Source of the DNA: Draconibacterium mangrovi
Lineage (GTDB): Bacteria; Bacteroidota; Bacteroidia; Bacteroidales; Prolixibacteraceae
Direction of reading: 5' to 3'
DNA length: 64,000 nucleotides
Assembly (NCBI RefSeq): GCF_010586825.1
Contig: NZ_JAAAGB010000002.1
Span: 496,001 to 560,000 of the forward strand
A program made the translations under genes and the position numbers. The notes beneath the pieces were generated by a model. That model did no database searches, had not been told where the DNA came from, and saw only the letters and a program-made list of their open reading frames with translations. Positions 1 through 8,347 of the stretch are shown piece after piece; within the stretch, counting starts at the first letter, position 1; every line of letters starts with the position of its first letter.

Positions 1-1
1 T

Positions 2-172
2 ATCAAACGAAAAAAAGAGGGAATCCCGGTAAAAGAAATTGCAAAACAATTGGGAGTTTCTCCAAAAACCGTTGAGAACCACTTAACTGAAGCACTCAAA
101 AACATAAAAAAAGGACTGGGCGAGGAAGATATTTCAGCGATGCTGTTTTTTTTGCTTTTTGTAAAGCCTTGA
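2..172 (+). CDS. ECF sigma factor, C-terminal end (partial)
   Basis: The 5' end lies outside the window. The 56 visible residues form a sigma-70 region 4 helix-turn-helix: the segment VKEIAKQLGVSPKTVENHL is the classic recognition helix pair that binds the -35 element, followed by a basic ALKNIKKGL helix. LuxR-type and sigma region 4 helices look alike. The FecR gene directly downstream, followed by an STN-bearing SusC, makes an ECF sigma factor of the SigW/FecI type much more likely. It would recruit RNA polymerase to the PUL promoter once released by the FecR protein. Confidence 0.85.
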   Translation: MKRKKEGIPVKEIAKQLGVSPKTVENHLTEALKNIKKGLGEEDISAMLFFLLFVKP

Positions 173-281
173 TATATAGTCTTTTTCTTCGACTTTGTCA
201 TTTTTCTTTATTTTTCACTAGGGGAATATTTCATTTCTACCCTATATCTTTAATAGAACAATAAAACGAACATCAAATTTT

Positions 282-1322
282 ATGGATTTCAATCCGGAAA
301 TACTGAAACGTTACTTTAAAGGGAAGTATTCAAGAAAAGATTTTTTAGCTATAAAATCGATTTTTGAAAAACCTGAAAAGCGTGAGGAGATAGTTGATAT
401 GCTCCAAAATCATTGGTTTGATTATAACAATGAACCACTTCCTGAAGGGAATGTCAACCATGTTTTAGATAAAATTCATCATCAAATAAATCTAGAAAAA
501 AGACGTGAAATCTTTACCGGTTTTATCGGTACTTTCCAGCGTATAGCAGCGATATTAATTATCCCGCTTATTCTTACTTTTTTGGTGGTATTTTATTATC
601 AATCCAATAAACCAGTAGAAAGTGCACTTGCTGAAATTCAGTGTCCGATGGGTGTGCGTACTAAATTTATACTTCCTGATGGAACTACCGGTTTTCTAAA
701 TAGTGGGTCAACACTGGAATACCCGGTATTATTTGCTAAGAACAGGAACGTGAAACTAAGTGGCGAGGCTTATTTTGAAGTTGCTCATGATAAGGCTCAC
801 CCATTTGTTGTTAAAACTTCGAATTTATCTACAAAAGTATTAGGTACTCAGTTTAACGTAATTGCCTACGAAAGTGAAAATAGGGAAGAGGTTGTTCTTC
901 AAGAGGGGTCTGTGGAGGTATATTCCAATCAGGGCGACAAGCTGGAAACACTTCAACCCGACCAAAAACTGGTTTTGAATACTGAAACAGGGCAACATAA
1001 CAAAGACAATGTTGAAGCTTCACAATTTGTATCGTGGACGGAAGGTAAACTGGTATTTCGAAATGAAAGTATGGAACTGGTGATCCAGCGACTGGCAAGG
1101 TGGTACAACGTTGAAATTGAAGTTGAAGATTCGGAACTGTTAAGTTATGCCTTTCGTGCAACATTTATCGACGAATCGTTGGATGAAGTATTAAAACTAA
1201 TGGCGTTAACTGCACCAATAAAATACAGGGAAGAAAAACGCGAAACTACAAACGATGGAACTTATAATAAGAAGAAAATAATAATCAGTTTAGACCATAA
1301 AAGAGAAGAATCTTTTAAATAG
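282..1322 (+). CDS. FecR family anti-sigma factor
   Basis: Inner-membrane anti-sigma factor of 346 residues, a normal length for the family in Bacteroidota. The N-terminal cytoplasmic part (1-80) would hold the sigma factor. One membrane segment lies at about 86-106. The periplasmic FecR domain runs from about 120 to 215 (LPDGTTGFLNSGS, then an EAYFEV motif). A DUF4974 domain at about 258-325 resembles an STN fold and is expected to contact the SusC partner. The gene follows the sigma factor by 109 bp and precedes susC by 88 bp, the usual order for a locus controlled by trans-envelope signalling. No proteolytic site can be read from the sequence. Confidence 0.93.
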   Translation: MDFNPEILKRYFKGKYSRKDFLAIKSIFEKPEKREEIVDMLQNHWFDYNNEPLPEGNVNHVLDKIHHQINLEKRREIFTGFIGTFQRIAAILIIPLILTFLVVFYYQSNKPVESALAEIQCPMGVRTKFILPDGTTGFLNSGSTLEYPVLFAKNRNVKLSGEAYFEVAHDKAHPFVVKTSNLSTKVLGTQFNVIAYESENREEVVLQEGSVEVYSNQGDKLETLQPDQKLVLNTETGQHNKDNVEASQFVSWTEGKLVFRNESMELVIQRLARWYNVEIEVEDSELLSYAFRATFIDESLDEVLKLMALTAPIKYREEKRETTNDGTYNKKKIIISLDHKREESFK

Positions 1323-1410
1323 AAAAAGGAGAGTGTTACCAGCACTCTCCTAACTATCAAGCAGCGTGAATTAGTCCAATAATTATTAAACTACTTAATG
1401 TTTCAAACTT

Positions 1411-4400
1411 ATGAAAAAAAAATGGATTCGAGACGCCATATACGTGTGTCTCAGAACTAAAACTTGGAAAATTATGCGATTAAGTGCTTTTTTTCTTTTC
1501 CTCTTTCTCTCCCAGGTTTGGGCGGGAACAGGATACTCACAACAGTCAAAACTTACCTTAAAAATGGACAATGTTAGGGTAATTGATGTACTGGACGAAA
1601 TTGAAAACAACAGTGAATTTTATTTTTTGGTTAACCAGAAACTTGTGGATCTGGAGCGGAAAGTAAATGTAAATGTCGAAGATTTATCCATCGATAACAT
1701 CTTAGATGATTTATTCGAAGGAACTGATGTTACTCACCAGGTGAACGACCGGCTAATTATTCTAACAAACGCAAAATCAGAGACGAATGCAGGGACGGTT
1801 TTACAACAACAAAGATCAATCTCTGGAAGCGTCACTGACCAGTCAGGGGAACCGCTCCCGGGAGTTACGGTTATAATTAAAGGCACGGCAAACGGAACGG
1901 TAACTAATTTCAACGGCGAATATTCATTAGATGATATTCCCGCAGGTGCTACATTGCAATTTTCATTCGTTGGAATGACATCAAAGGAAATATTAGTTGA
2001 AGACCAGAGTGTAATCAATATAGTTTTAGAACAGGAAACGGTAGGTATTGAGGAAGTTGTTGCTATTGGATATGGTACCCAAAAGAAAAGTAATGTAACA
2101 GGAGCAATTGCTTCGGTAAAAGCCGAAGCGTTAGAGAATCGCTCAACAGGAGATGTTGGACGTGCAATACAAGGTAAAGTTGCCGGTGTTCAAATTATGG
2201 CTCTGAGTGGCGCTCCGGGATCAAGTACAAGTTTCCGAATTAGGGGATATTCCAGTAATGGTTTATCGGACCCACTTTTTATTGTTGATGGGTTAAAAGT
2301 TGATAATATTGATTTCCTCGATCCTGAAAATATAGCATCTATTGAAATTTTAAAAGATGCTGCATCGGGTGCAATTTATGGTACCGAAGCAGGGAACGGA
2401 GTTGTTCTTATAACTACGAAAAAAGGTCAAAAAGGAAAGAGTCGGGTTTTCTACAATACACAGTATGGTGTTCAATCGATGACTAATAAGGTTGATATGA
2501 TGGATGCCCAGGAGTTCAAACAGTTTTGGTCGGATGCCGGTGTTGCTGACGGTGCTTTTCAAAGTGCTAACACAGATTGGCAGGAAGAAGTATTTGAAAA
2601 CGGAGAAACTCAAAGCCACATTTTAGGATTTGAGGGAGGTAACGACCGAGGATTATTTTTTGCGTCGGTAAAATACAGTAAAAACGACGGAATGGTTGTT
2701 GGCAACAAGGATGTCAATAAACGTTATATTGGTCAGCTAAACGCTTCCTACGAAATTAGTGACTGGTTAAAGGTTGGAACAACTAATTCGATTGACCACA
2801 GCACTACTACATCAATATCTCAAAATGCCTATAACTCTGTAAATAGTGTTATCGGTAGTGCTTATTTTTTCGATCCTACAGTACCAACGTTTTATGGAAA
2901 TGATGCGGACGCACCAACAGAAAACGGTTACAACTTACTTCAAGCAGAAGCTGAAGGTTACAACGTACTTCGAAATGATCAGAATCAACTTTACGGTATT
3001 TCCCGTTTTATTATCGAACCACAGAATCCGCTGGGGATGATACATAATTCCGATAATTTGAGACGTAATTCTTCGATTGGTGGTACACTTTACGCAGAAC
3101 TAACACCTTTCGAAAATTTCTCTTTTACTTCAAGGTTGGGGTATGGTATTGGATCTACTCATAATAAAACATACAGGGAGCCTTATTGGTGGAGTGCGAC
3201 TAAATATCTTGTCAATCCGGCGCTCTCTGAAAGTATGTATCAATCAATTTATTATCAGTGGGAGAACTTTGCGAATTACAGCTTTACAAGAGGTAATAGC
3301 GAATTTACTGCGATGGCCGGTATGCAGTATACGCAGAACCTAATGGAATACATGTCGGCAAGCACCGATGAGTTAATTAGTACACTACCGAATTTTCATA
3401 ATTTGAACAGTTCGTTTACCGATGCAAACGATGGTATTGGTGGAAGTTCTGATAAAACCAGCAATATCTCATACTTTGGACGACTTGGCTGGAGTTATGC
3501 CGACAAATATATGGTTCAGGCGAATTTCCGTGCTGATGCCTATGATGCTTCAAGGCTTTCAAAATCTAACCGATGGGGATATTTTCCTTCAGTGTCAACC
3601 GGATGGGTTGTGTCGAATGAAAATTTTATGCAGGAGATGAATCAGGATATTTTTTCCTATTTCAAAATTCGAGGATCTTGGGGTATAAATGGTAACGTTA
3701 ACTCGTTGAGTAATTACAGGTACACAACATATGTGACATTGGCAAGTGATTATTATAATTTTAATAATTCGCTTATTGCAGGATCTGCTCCTTCAGATGT
3801 GCTTCCTAATGAAGATTTAACATGGGAAGAATCGGAACAGTTCGATATTGGAGCAGATGTTCGATTCTTTAATGACCGGTTGTCTTTTTCATTCGATTAT
3901 TACAATAAAAGAACGACAAACCTGCTTACTGAGATGACTGCACCTGCAGTTTCAGGAACTTCAAGCCAGTGGGTAAACCTTGGTAAAATTGAAAACTCAG
4001 GATTGGAATTTGATCTGGAATGGAAAGATAGAATTGGTGATTTTAGCTATGGAATACAAGCAAATATCTCCACACTTCATAATGAAGTTTTAGAAAGCCC
4101 GTATGAAGAAGGTCGTTACCCAGGTGGTGGTGGATTCTTTACTGAGGCTACCTATTTTGAAGTTGGTTACCCAATATGGTATCTAAGAACCAACATTATA
4201 GACCACATCGATTATTTGACTGGTCAACCAGTTTATAAAACAAGCGAGGAACTTGGCACAGATGATGGAAAAGATTATGTGGGTTCCAGTATTCCTGATT
4301 ATACCTATGGAATTACTTTGACAGCAGATTATAAAAACTTTGATTTAAAAGTATTTGGCTCCGGTGTTGAAGGATCAGAACTGTTTTGGGCTATTGCCAG

Positions 4401-4833
4401 GTTAGATCAACCCAAAGGTAATTTACCAACAGCTATCACCAACGATCATTGGTCAATGGATAATATTGACGGAGTACATCCGTCACCAAGTATATGGAAC
4501 AATACTACCAGCTTATATTATTACGGATCATCTGATGATTTTGTATTTGATTCATCATATTTTAAGATAAAACAAATACAGTTGGGATATACATTTCCAA
4601 CACGTATGATTTCCAAAATAAAAATGTCTTCATTAAGAGCTTATGTCTCACTGGATAATTTCTTCACGTTTACGAAGTATCCTGGTAATGATCCTGAAGT
4701 AATGTCAGGGCTCTCAAAAGGAGATGAACCAAGAAGTTCGAACGGTATGTCTCAAGGTGGAGGAATGGGAGTTGACAGGGTGCGCTATCCTGCAATGAAA
4801 CAAGTATTATTTGGTCTTAATGTATCATTCTAA
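1411..4833 (+). CDS. SusC/RagA-type TonB-dependent transporter with STN domain
   Basis: Outer-membrane glycan importer of 1140 residues. Order of parts: a long signal peptide (to about 43), an STN signalling domain (about 47-118), a carboxypeptidase-regulatory-like beta-sandwich (about 137-207, ISGSVTDQSGEPLPGVTV), a TonB-box-like EEVVAIGYGTQKK stretch at 214-226, a plug domain with the SusC signature (RIRGYSSNG, then PLFIVDGL), and a 22-strand-type barrel ending in FGLNVSF, a typical outer-membrane C-terminal signal. The STN domain marks a transporter that also reports to FecR, matching the genes upstream. A second possible start at residue 22 (1474) would give a conventional signal peptide; the first ATG is kept because STN-bearing SusC proteins often have long leaders. 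It pairs with the SusD protein 18 bp downstream. Confidence 0.96.
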   Translation: MKKKWIRDAIYVCLRTKTWKIMRLSAFFLFLFLSQVWAGTGYSQQSKLTLKMDNVRVIDVLDEIENNSEFYFLVNQKLVDLERKVNVNVEDLSIDNILDDLFEGTDVTHQVNDRLIILTNAKSETNAGTVLQQQRSISGSVTDQSGEPLPGVTVIIKGTANGTVTNFNGEYSLDDIPAGATLQFSFVGMTSKEILVEDQSVINIVLEQETVGIEEVVAIGYGTQKKSNVTGAIASVKAEALENRSTGDVGRAIQGKVAGVQIMALSGAPGSSTSFRIRGYSSNGLSDPLFIVDGLKVDNIDFLDPENIASIEILKDAASGAIYGTEAGNGVVLITTKKGQKGKSRVFYNTQYGVQSMTNKVDMMDAQEFKQFWSDAGVADGAFQSANTDWQEEVFENGETQSHILGFEGGNDRGLFFASVKYSKNDGMVVGNKDVNKRYIGQLNASYEISDWLKVGTTNSIDHSTTTSISQNAYNSVNSVIGSAYFFDPTVPTFYGNDADAPTENGYNLLQAEAEGYNVLRNDQNQLYGISRFIIEPQNPLGMIHNSDNLRRNSSIGGTLYAELTPFENFSFTSRLGYGIGSTHNKTYREPYWWSATKYLVNPALSESMYQSIYYQWENFANYSFTRGNSEFTAMAGMQYTQNLMEYMSASTDELISTLPNFHNLNSSFTDANDGIGGSSDKTSNISYFGRLGWSYADKYMVQANFRADAYDASRLSKSNRWGYFPSVSTGWVVSNENFMQEMNQDIFSYFKIRGSWGINGNVNSLSNYRYTTYVTLASDYYNFNNSLIAGSAPSDVLPNEDLTWEESEQFDIGADVRFFNDRLSFSFDYYNKRTTNLLTEMTAPAVSGTSSQWVNLGKIENSGLEFDLEWKDRIGDFSYGIQANISTLHNEVLESPYEEGRYPGGGGFFTEATYFEVGYPIWYLRTNIIDHIDYLTGQPVYKTSEELGTDDGKDYVGSSIPDYTYGITLTADYKNFDLKVFGSGVEGSELFWAIARLDQPKGNLPTAITNDHWSMDNIDGVHPSPSIWNNTTSLYYYGSSDDFVFDSSYFKIKQIQLGYTFPTRMISKIKMSSLRAYVSLDNFFTFTKYPGNDPEVMSGLSKGDEPRSSNGMSQGGGMGVDRVRYPAMKQVLFGLNVSF

Positions 4834-4851
4834 TTTTAAGGTATTACAACA

Positions 4852-6456
4852 ATGAGAAAATTCAAAATAATAATAGCACTACTGGTTACCGGGTTTTTAT
4901 TTACCATGTGTAACGAGGATCTTTTAGATATTGAACAGCAGAGTGTCGCTAACTTAGACAGTTATTATGCAAATGCAACAGACGCTGATGCAGAATCGCT
5001 TATCGCATTTGTTTATGCAGAAGTGTACAATGTAACCGGATATTTCTGGGTGAACTTACTAAACTCTCTGTCTGATGATTCACCAGCAACAGGAGGTCTT
5101 TATTCCAATATTAACGTTACCTCTTCAAATCATAGAGGCAATCAATATTTCACAAATTTCTACAATATCAATTATCTCTGTAACCTGATAATTGAAAAGC
5201 TTGAACCTACTTCAGAAGTAAAAGAACAGATTATTGGTGAAGCGTATTTTTGGAGGGCTTATGCATACACAAATCTAATTAGGTTATGGGGTAATCCTCC
5301 ACTTGTTGATCACGTTCTGGCAACAGAAGAATTAACACCAACAAACGGAACCACTGAAGAACTTTGGAATTATGTAGAGACAAGTTTACAAGAGGCAATT
5401 GCAAGGCTTCCTGAAAAATCAGGATTAGGTGGTCAACAGGAAATTGGTGGACGGGTAACCTTGCATTCTGCTTATGCCTTGTTAGGTAAAGCACAGTTAC
5501 TAAGAGGAGATTATACCAGTGCCATAGCAAGCCTTGAGAAAGTTATAAACTCAGGTAAATATGACCTGATTGATGATTTTACTGAATTGTATCACATGCC
5601 TGCAGATTTTTGTGATGAATATATGTGGGAGTGGAATGTGGACGACAATTCTACTGCGAGCACTTATATGAATGAAGGAGACTTCAGGTTTATGAGATTT
5701 ACCTGGAATACTGCAAATGTTACTGTTCCGGGAGGTATAACAGAGCAGGGAGTAAGCGGAGCAGACCTAAATAAGGACTTCTATGACTTTATGGTTGACC
5801 GGGGAGAGAAAGGAAAACCCCGTTACTATGGAACCATTTGGGATTACGAAGATATACTACAAAGATTTGTTGATCTTGGTTTAGCCACTGATACAGAAGA
5901 GGCAGTATCTAAATTCTGGAAAACGGATGCATCTATGATTAACTGTCAAGGGTATTTTAGAAGCAAAGTTCTTGCCTGGGCCGATGAAGTAGTTCCTGAT
6001 TCAAGAGAAGCCGGATTACCTTATACCTACACCAATTGGCCGGGAATGAGATATGCAGAAGTACTTTTACTCTATTCAGAGGCATGTGTTCAATCAGGAA
6101 CAAAAGTTTCGGAGGGACTGGTCGCATTAAATAAAGTTCGTGTTCGAGCCGGCCTTAGTGAGTTAGGAGCTTTCGACCTTCAGGATGTTAAGGATGAAAA
6201 GAGAGCGGAACTTGCTTTTGAAGGAGAACGCTATCTTGATCTTATTCGTTGGGGAGACGCACCAACATTACTAGCGAATCGCGGTGTTACAAGCTATACC
6301 TTCTATGGGTATGTTCAATCTTCAACCGAATACGACGTTGTTGAAGAAGCTTTTGCCGGAGCATCAGGTTTCCAAACAGGACGGGATGAATTATTCCCTT
6401 ACCCATATTCTGAAACCCTTCTTAATCCAAACCTGATCCAAAATAATGGATGGTAG
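4852..6456 (+). CDS. SusD/RagB glycan-binding lipoprotein
   Basis: Surface lipoprotein of 534 residues that forms the lid of the SusC importer and binds the oligosaccharide. The signal peptide ends in an FTMC lipobox with the lipidated Cys at residue 20. Family hallmarks visible are the N-terminal EDLLDIEQQS stretch, the EAYFWRAYAYTNLIRLWGN helix, AYALLGKAQLLRGDY (a TPR-like helix), MRYAEVLLLYSEA, and the C-terminal FEGERYLDLIRWGDA motif. Only 18 bp separate it from susC, so they are co-transcribed. Confidence 0.96.
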   Translation: MRKFKIIIALLVTGFLFTMCNEDLLDIEQQSVANLDSYYANATDADAESLIAFVYAEVYNVTGYFWVNLLNSLSDDSPATGGLYSNINVTSSNHRGNQYFTNFYNINYLCNLIIEKLEPTSEVKEQIIGEAYFWRAYAYTNLIRLWGNPPLVDHVLATEELTPTNGTTEELWNYVETSLQEAIARLPEKSGLGGQQEIGGRVTLHSAYALLGKAQLLRGDYTSAIASLEKVINSGKYDLIDDFTELYHMPADFCDEYMWEWNVDDNSTASTYMNEGDFRFMRFTWNTANVTVPGGITEQGVSGADLNKDFYDFMVDRGEKGKPRYYGTIWDYEDILQRFVDLGLATDTEEAVSKFWKTDASMINCQGYFRSKVLAWADEVVPDSREAGLPYTYTNWPGMRYAEVLLLYSEACVQSGTKVSEGLVALNKVRVRAGLSELGAFDLQDVKDEKRAELAFEGERYLDLIRWGDAPTLLANRGVTSYTFYGYVQSSTEYDVVEEAFAGASGFQTGRDELFPYPYSETLLNPNLIQNNGW

Positions 6457-6505
6457 ATTAGGACAGATGTTAAACAATTAGAGTATAAAGTTTTAACAAA
6501 TCAAA

Positions 6506-7786
6506 ATGAACGTAATGAAAGAACTTAAAATAATATTAGCTGTTTTAATAATCTTTTCATCAGCCTGTGTTTTCACATCATGTAGTGAAGACGATGAAGT
6601 AATTATTAAGGCTACCCTTGAATTAGAGCAAGGTGATGTAACTGTTCCATATACGGAAGGAAGCTTTACAATAGGCGTTTCTGCAAATGATGAATATACT
6701 GTAACTGTTGATGAGACCGGAACTGATTGGTTGTCTTATGAAATAGTTGATGGCGGAGATTCCTTAAAGGTGTCTTTTGTACAAAACGATAGTACTCTTG
6801 TGAGAACTAGCCGTTTGATTATCATAAATGATGATGTAATGCGATTCTTAAATGTTGATCAGGAAGGTTTCCCAACAACAAGTATCACTACAGTCGATTT
6901 AAATTATACGGTAACTACTGGTGGTGGATATACCATTCTCAGCGTTCCGGACGAAGATTGCGACCAGATTCCTATTGGATCAACCGTTGTCTTTGAATGT
7001 GGCGATGCAGGATCAATATCATTCCTTGATGCAACCTACACAGAATATGCAGGAGGCATACCAGTGAATGGAATGTTTAGCTTCGTATGGACCCAGGAAA
7101 TTGCAAATATAACAGCGGGATCAGGAATCACTACAGGTATCCTACGAGATGGATTCGAGGTTACGGGAGCGTACGCCATGTTTTCGAAAACCAGTCTTGA
7201 GTATACAATTACTGAAGGAGGAGGTTATACAATTTTCTCTGTTACGGCTGAAGAATGTGAGAAAATACCTGTAGGAGCAACACTTAATTTCTCATGTCCG
7301 AGCGACAATGGATCTATTTCGCTTCTTGATGCCACATACGCTGAATATGCAGGAGGAAGCCCGGTTAATGGTAAATTCAGTTTTAGCTGGACAAATGCGA
7401 TTGCTGCCACTACAGCAGAAAGTGGAATCACTACAGGAGTTATTCGCGATGGATTTGATGTATCATCTTTATTCTTCATCGACATGAATACTGAACTTGA
7501 GTATTCAATAAATGAAGGTGGAGGTTATACCATTTTTTCAGTATCGCTTGAAGAATGCGCTAAAATTCCTATCGGAGCAACAGTAGTTCTCGAATGTCCA
7601 AGTGATGCTGGTACTATTTCATTACTCGATGCAACTTATACCGAATATGCAGGAGGAAGCCCGGTAAACGGAGAGTTTAGCTTTGTTTGGACGAAAGAAA
7701 TAGCTGCTATAACTGCTACTTCTGGAATCACAACAGGAATACTTCGCGATGGCTTTGATGTAAGCAGCATGCGTTGCCACAACTAA
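6506..7786 (+). CDS. PUL lipoprotein: BACON-like domain plus three 100-residue repeats
   Basis: Unrecognised lipoprotein of 426 residues in the position of a surface glycan-binding protein (SusE/F-like). The lipobox Cys is residue 26 (VFTSC, followed by SEDD) or possibly 21. Residues about 36-121 resemble a BACON/Ig-like sandwich (VTVPYTEGSFTIGVSANDEY, then WLSYEI). The rest is three tandem repeats with a period of 100 residues (131-230, 231-330, 331-426). Each carries EGGGYTI (TGGGYTI in the first), LDATY(T/A)EYAGG, PVNG.FSF.WT and SGITTG..RDGF. Each has two cysteines 13 residues apart (152/165, 251/264, 351/364) that could form a disulfide. The second and third copies agree at roughly three quarters of positions. 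A repeated ligand-binding role is inferred from context only. Confidence 0.85.
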   Translation: MNVMKELKIILAVLIIFSSACVFTSCSEDDEVIIKATLELEQGDVTVPYTEGSFTIGVSANDEYTVTVDETGTDWLSYEIVDGGDSLKVSFVQNDSTLVRTSRLIIINDDVMRFLNVDQEGFPTTSITTVDLNYTVTTGGGYTILSVPDEDCDQIPIGSTVVFECGDAGSISFLDATYTEYAGGIPVNGMFSFVWTQEIANITAGSGITTGILRDGFEVTGAYAMFSKTSLEYTITEGGGYTIFSVTAEECEKIPVGATLNFSCPSDNGSISLLDATYAEYAGGSPVNGKFSFSWTNAIAATTAESGITTGVIRDGFDVSSLFFIDMNTELEYSINEGGGYTIFSVSLEECAKIPIGATVVLECPSDAGTISLLDATYTEYAGGSPVNGEFSFVWTKEIAAITATSGITTGILRDGFDVSSMRCHN

Positions 7787-7819
7787 GAATAAGTTTAGTA
7801 TCAAAAAAAATTAAAGACA

Positions 7820-8191
7820 ATGAAAAAAATATTAGTAATAATCACGAGCCTTATTTTATTGTTATCCTTTAATCTATCCTATGGACAGGATGATGCCGAT
7901 TATTTTGTTGGCAACTGGAAAGTTGTAATTAAAGGTACTCCTGCGGGAGATGCAAAAATGGACATGCAACTTGAGCGTGTTGATGGTAAATTAGCAGGTA
8001 CAGTCAAAAATGAAGGTATGGATGCTGTAAAAATCAGCAAATTGGAAGAAGCTGAAAATGAGATTACAATTTATTTCAAAGCAGCTGGTTACGATCTTTA
8101 TATGACATTGAAGAAAAAGGATAGTGATAATTTGGATGGTCGCTATCTGAATATGTTCGATGTGGAAGGGAAACGCACTTTAGAGAAATAG
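7820..8191 (+). CDS. small secreted hypothetical protein
   Basis: A 123-residue protein with a clear signal peptide ending at SYGQ (about residue 22). The mature part of about 100 residues starts with DYFVGNWKVVIKG and alternates short beta strands (MDMQLERVDGKLAGTV, ITIYFKAAGYDLYMTL), giving the look of a small lipocalin-like or beta-barrel fold of the kind that begins with a GxW motif. It follows the repeat lipoprotein by 33 bp and is the last gene before a hairpin, so it probably belongs to the susCD transcript. No specific function is recognised. Confidence 0.75.
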   Translation: MKKILVIITSLILLLSFNLSYGQDDADYFVGNWKVVIKGTPAGDAKMDMQLERVDGKLAGTVKNEGMDAVKISKLEEAENEITIYFKAAGYDLYMTLKKKDSDNLDGRYLNMFDVEGKRTLEK

Positions 8192-8206
8192 ACATTTACA
8201 GAATGA

Positions 8207-8230
8207 AAGGGAGGAAGCTTTTCCTCCCTT
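8207..8230 (+). terminator. hairpin after the susCD gene block
   Basis: A perfect 10-bp stem (AAGGGAGGAA with TTCCTCCCTT) around a GCTT tetraloop lies 16 bp after the stop of the small secreted protein. There is no long T run after it, only CTTC, so it may be a weak terminator or an RNA-stabilising hairpin that lets susCD be expressed above the enzyme genes downstream. Confidence 0.6.
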
Positions 8231-8347
8231 CTTCAAATCTTGCATTAATATGAAAAAGAAATTAATTCAGTCGGCAGCTCAAATTCTCCTGATTTTGTGA
8301 CGTAATCTTAAACATGATCAGAAAGCTGTTTAACCAATTCAAGAGTA

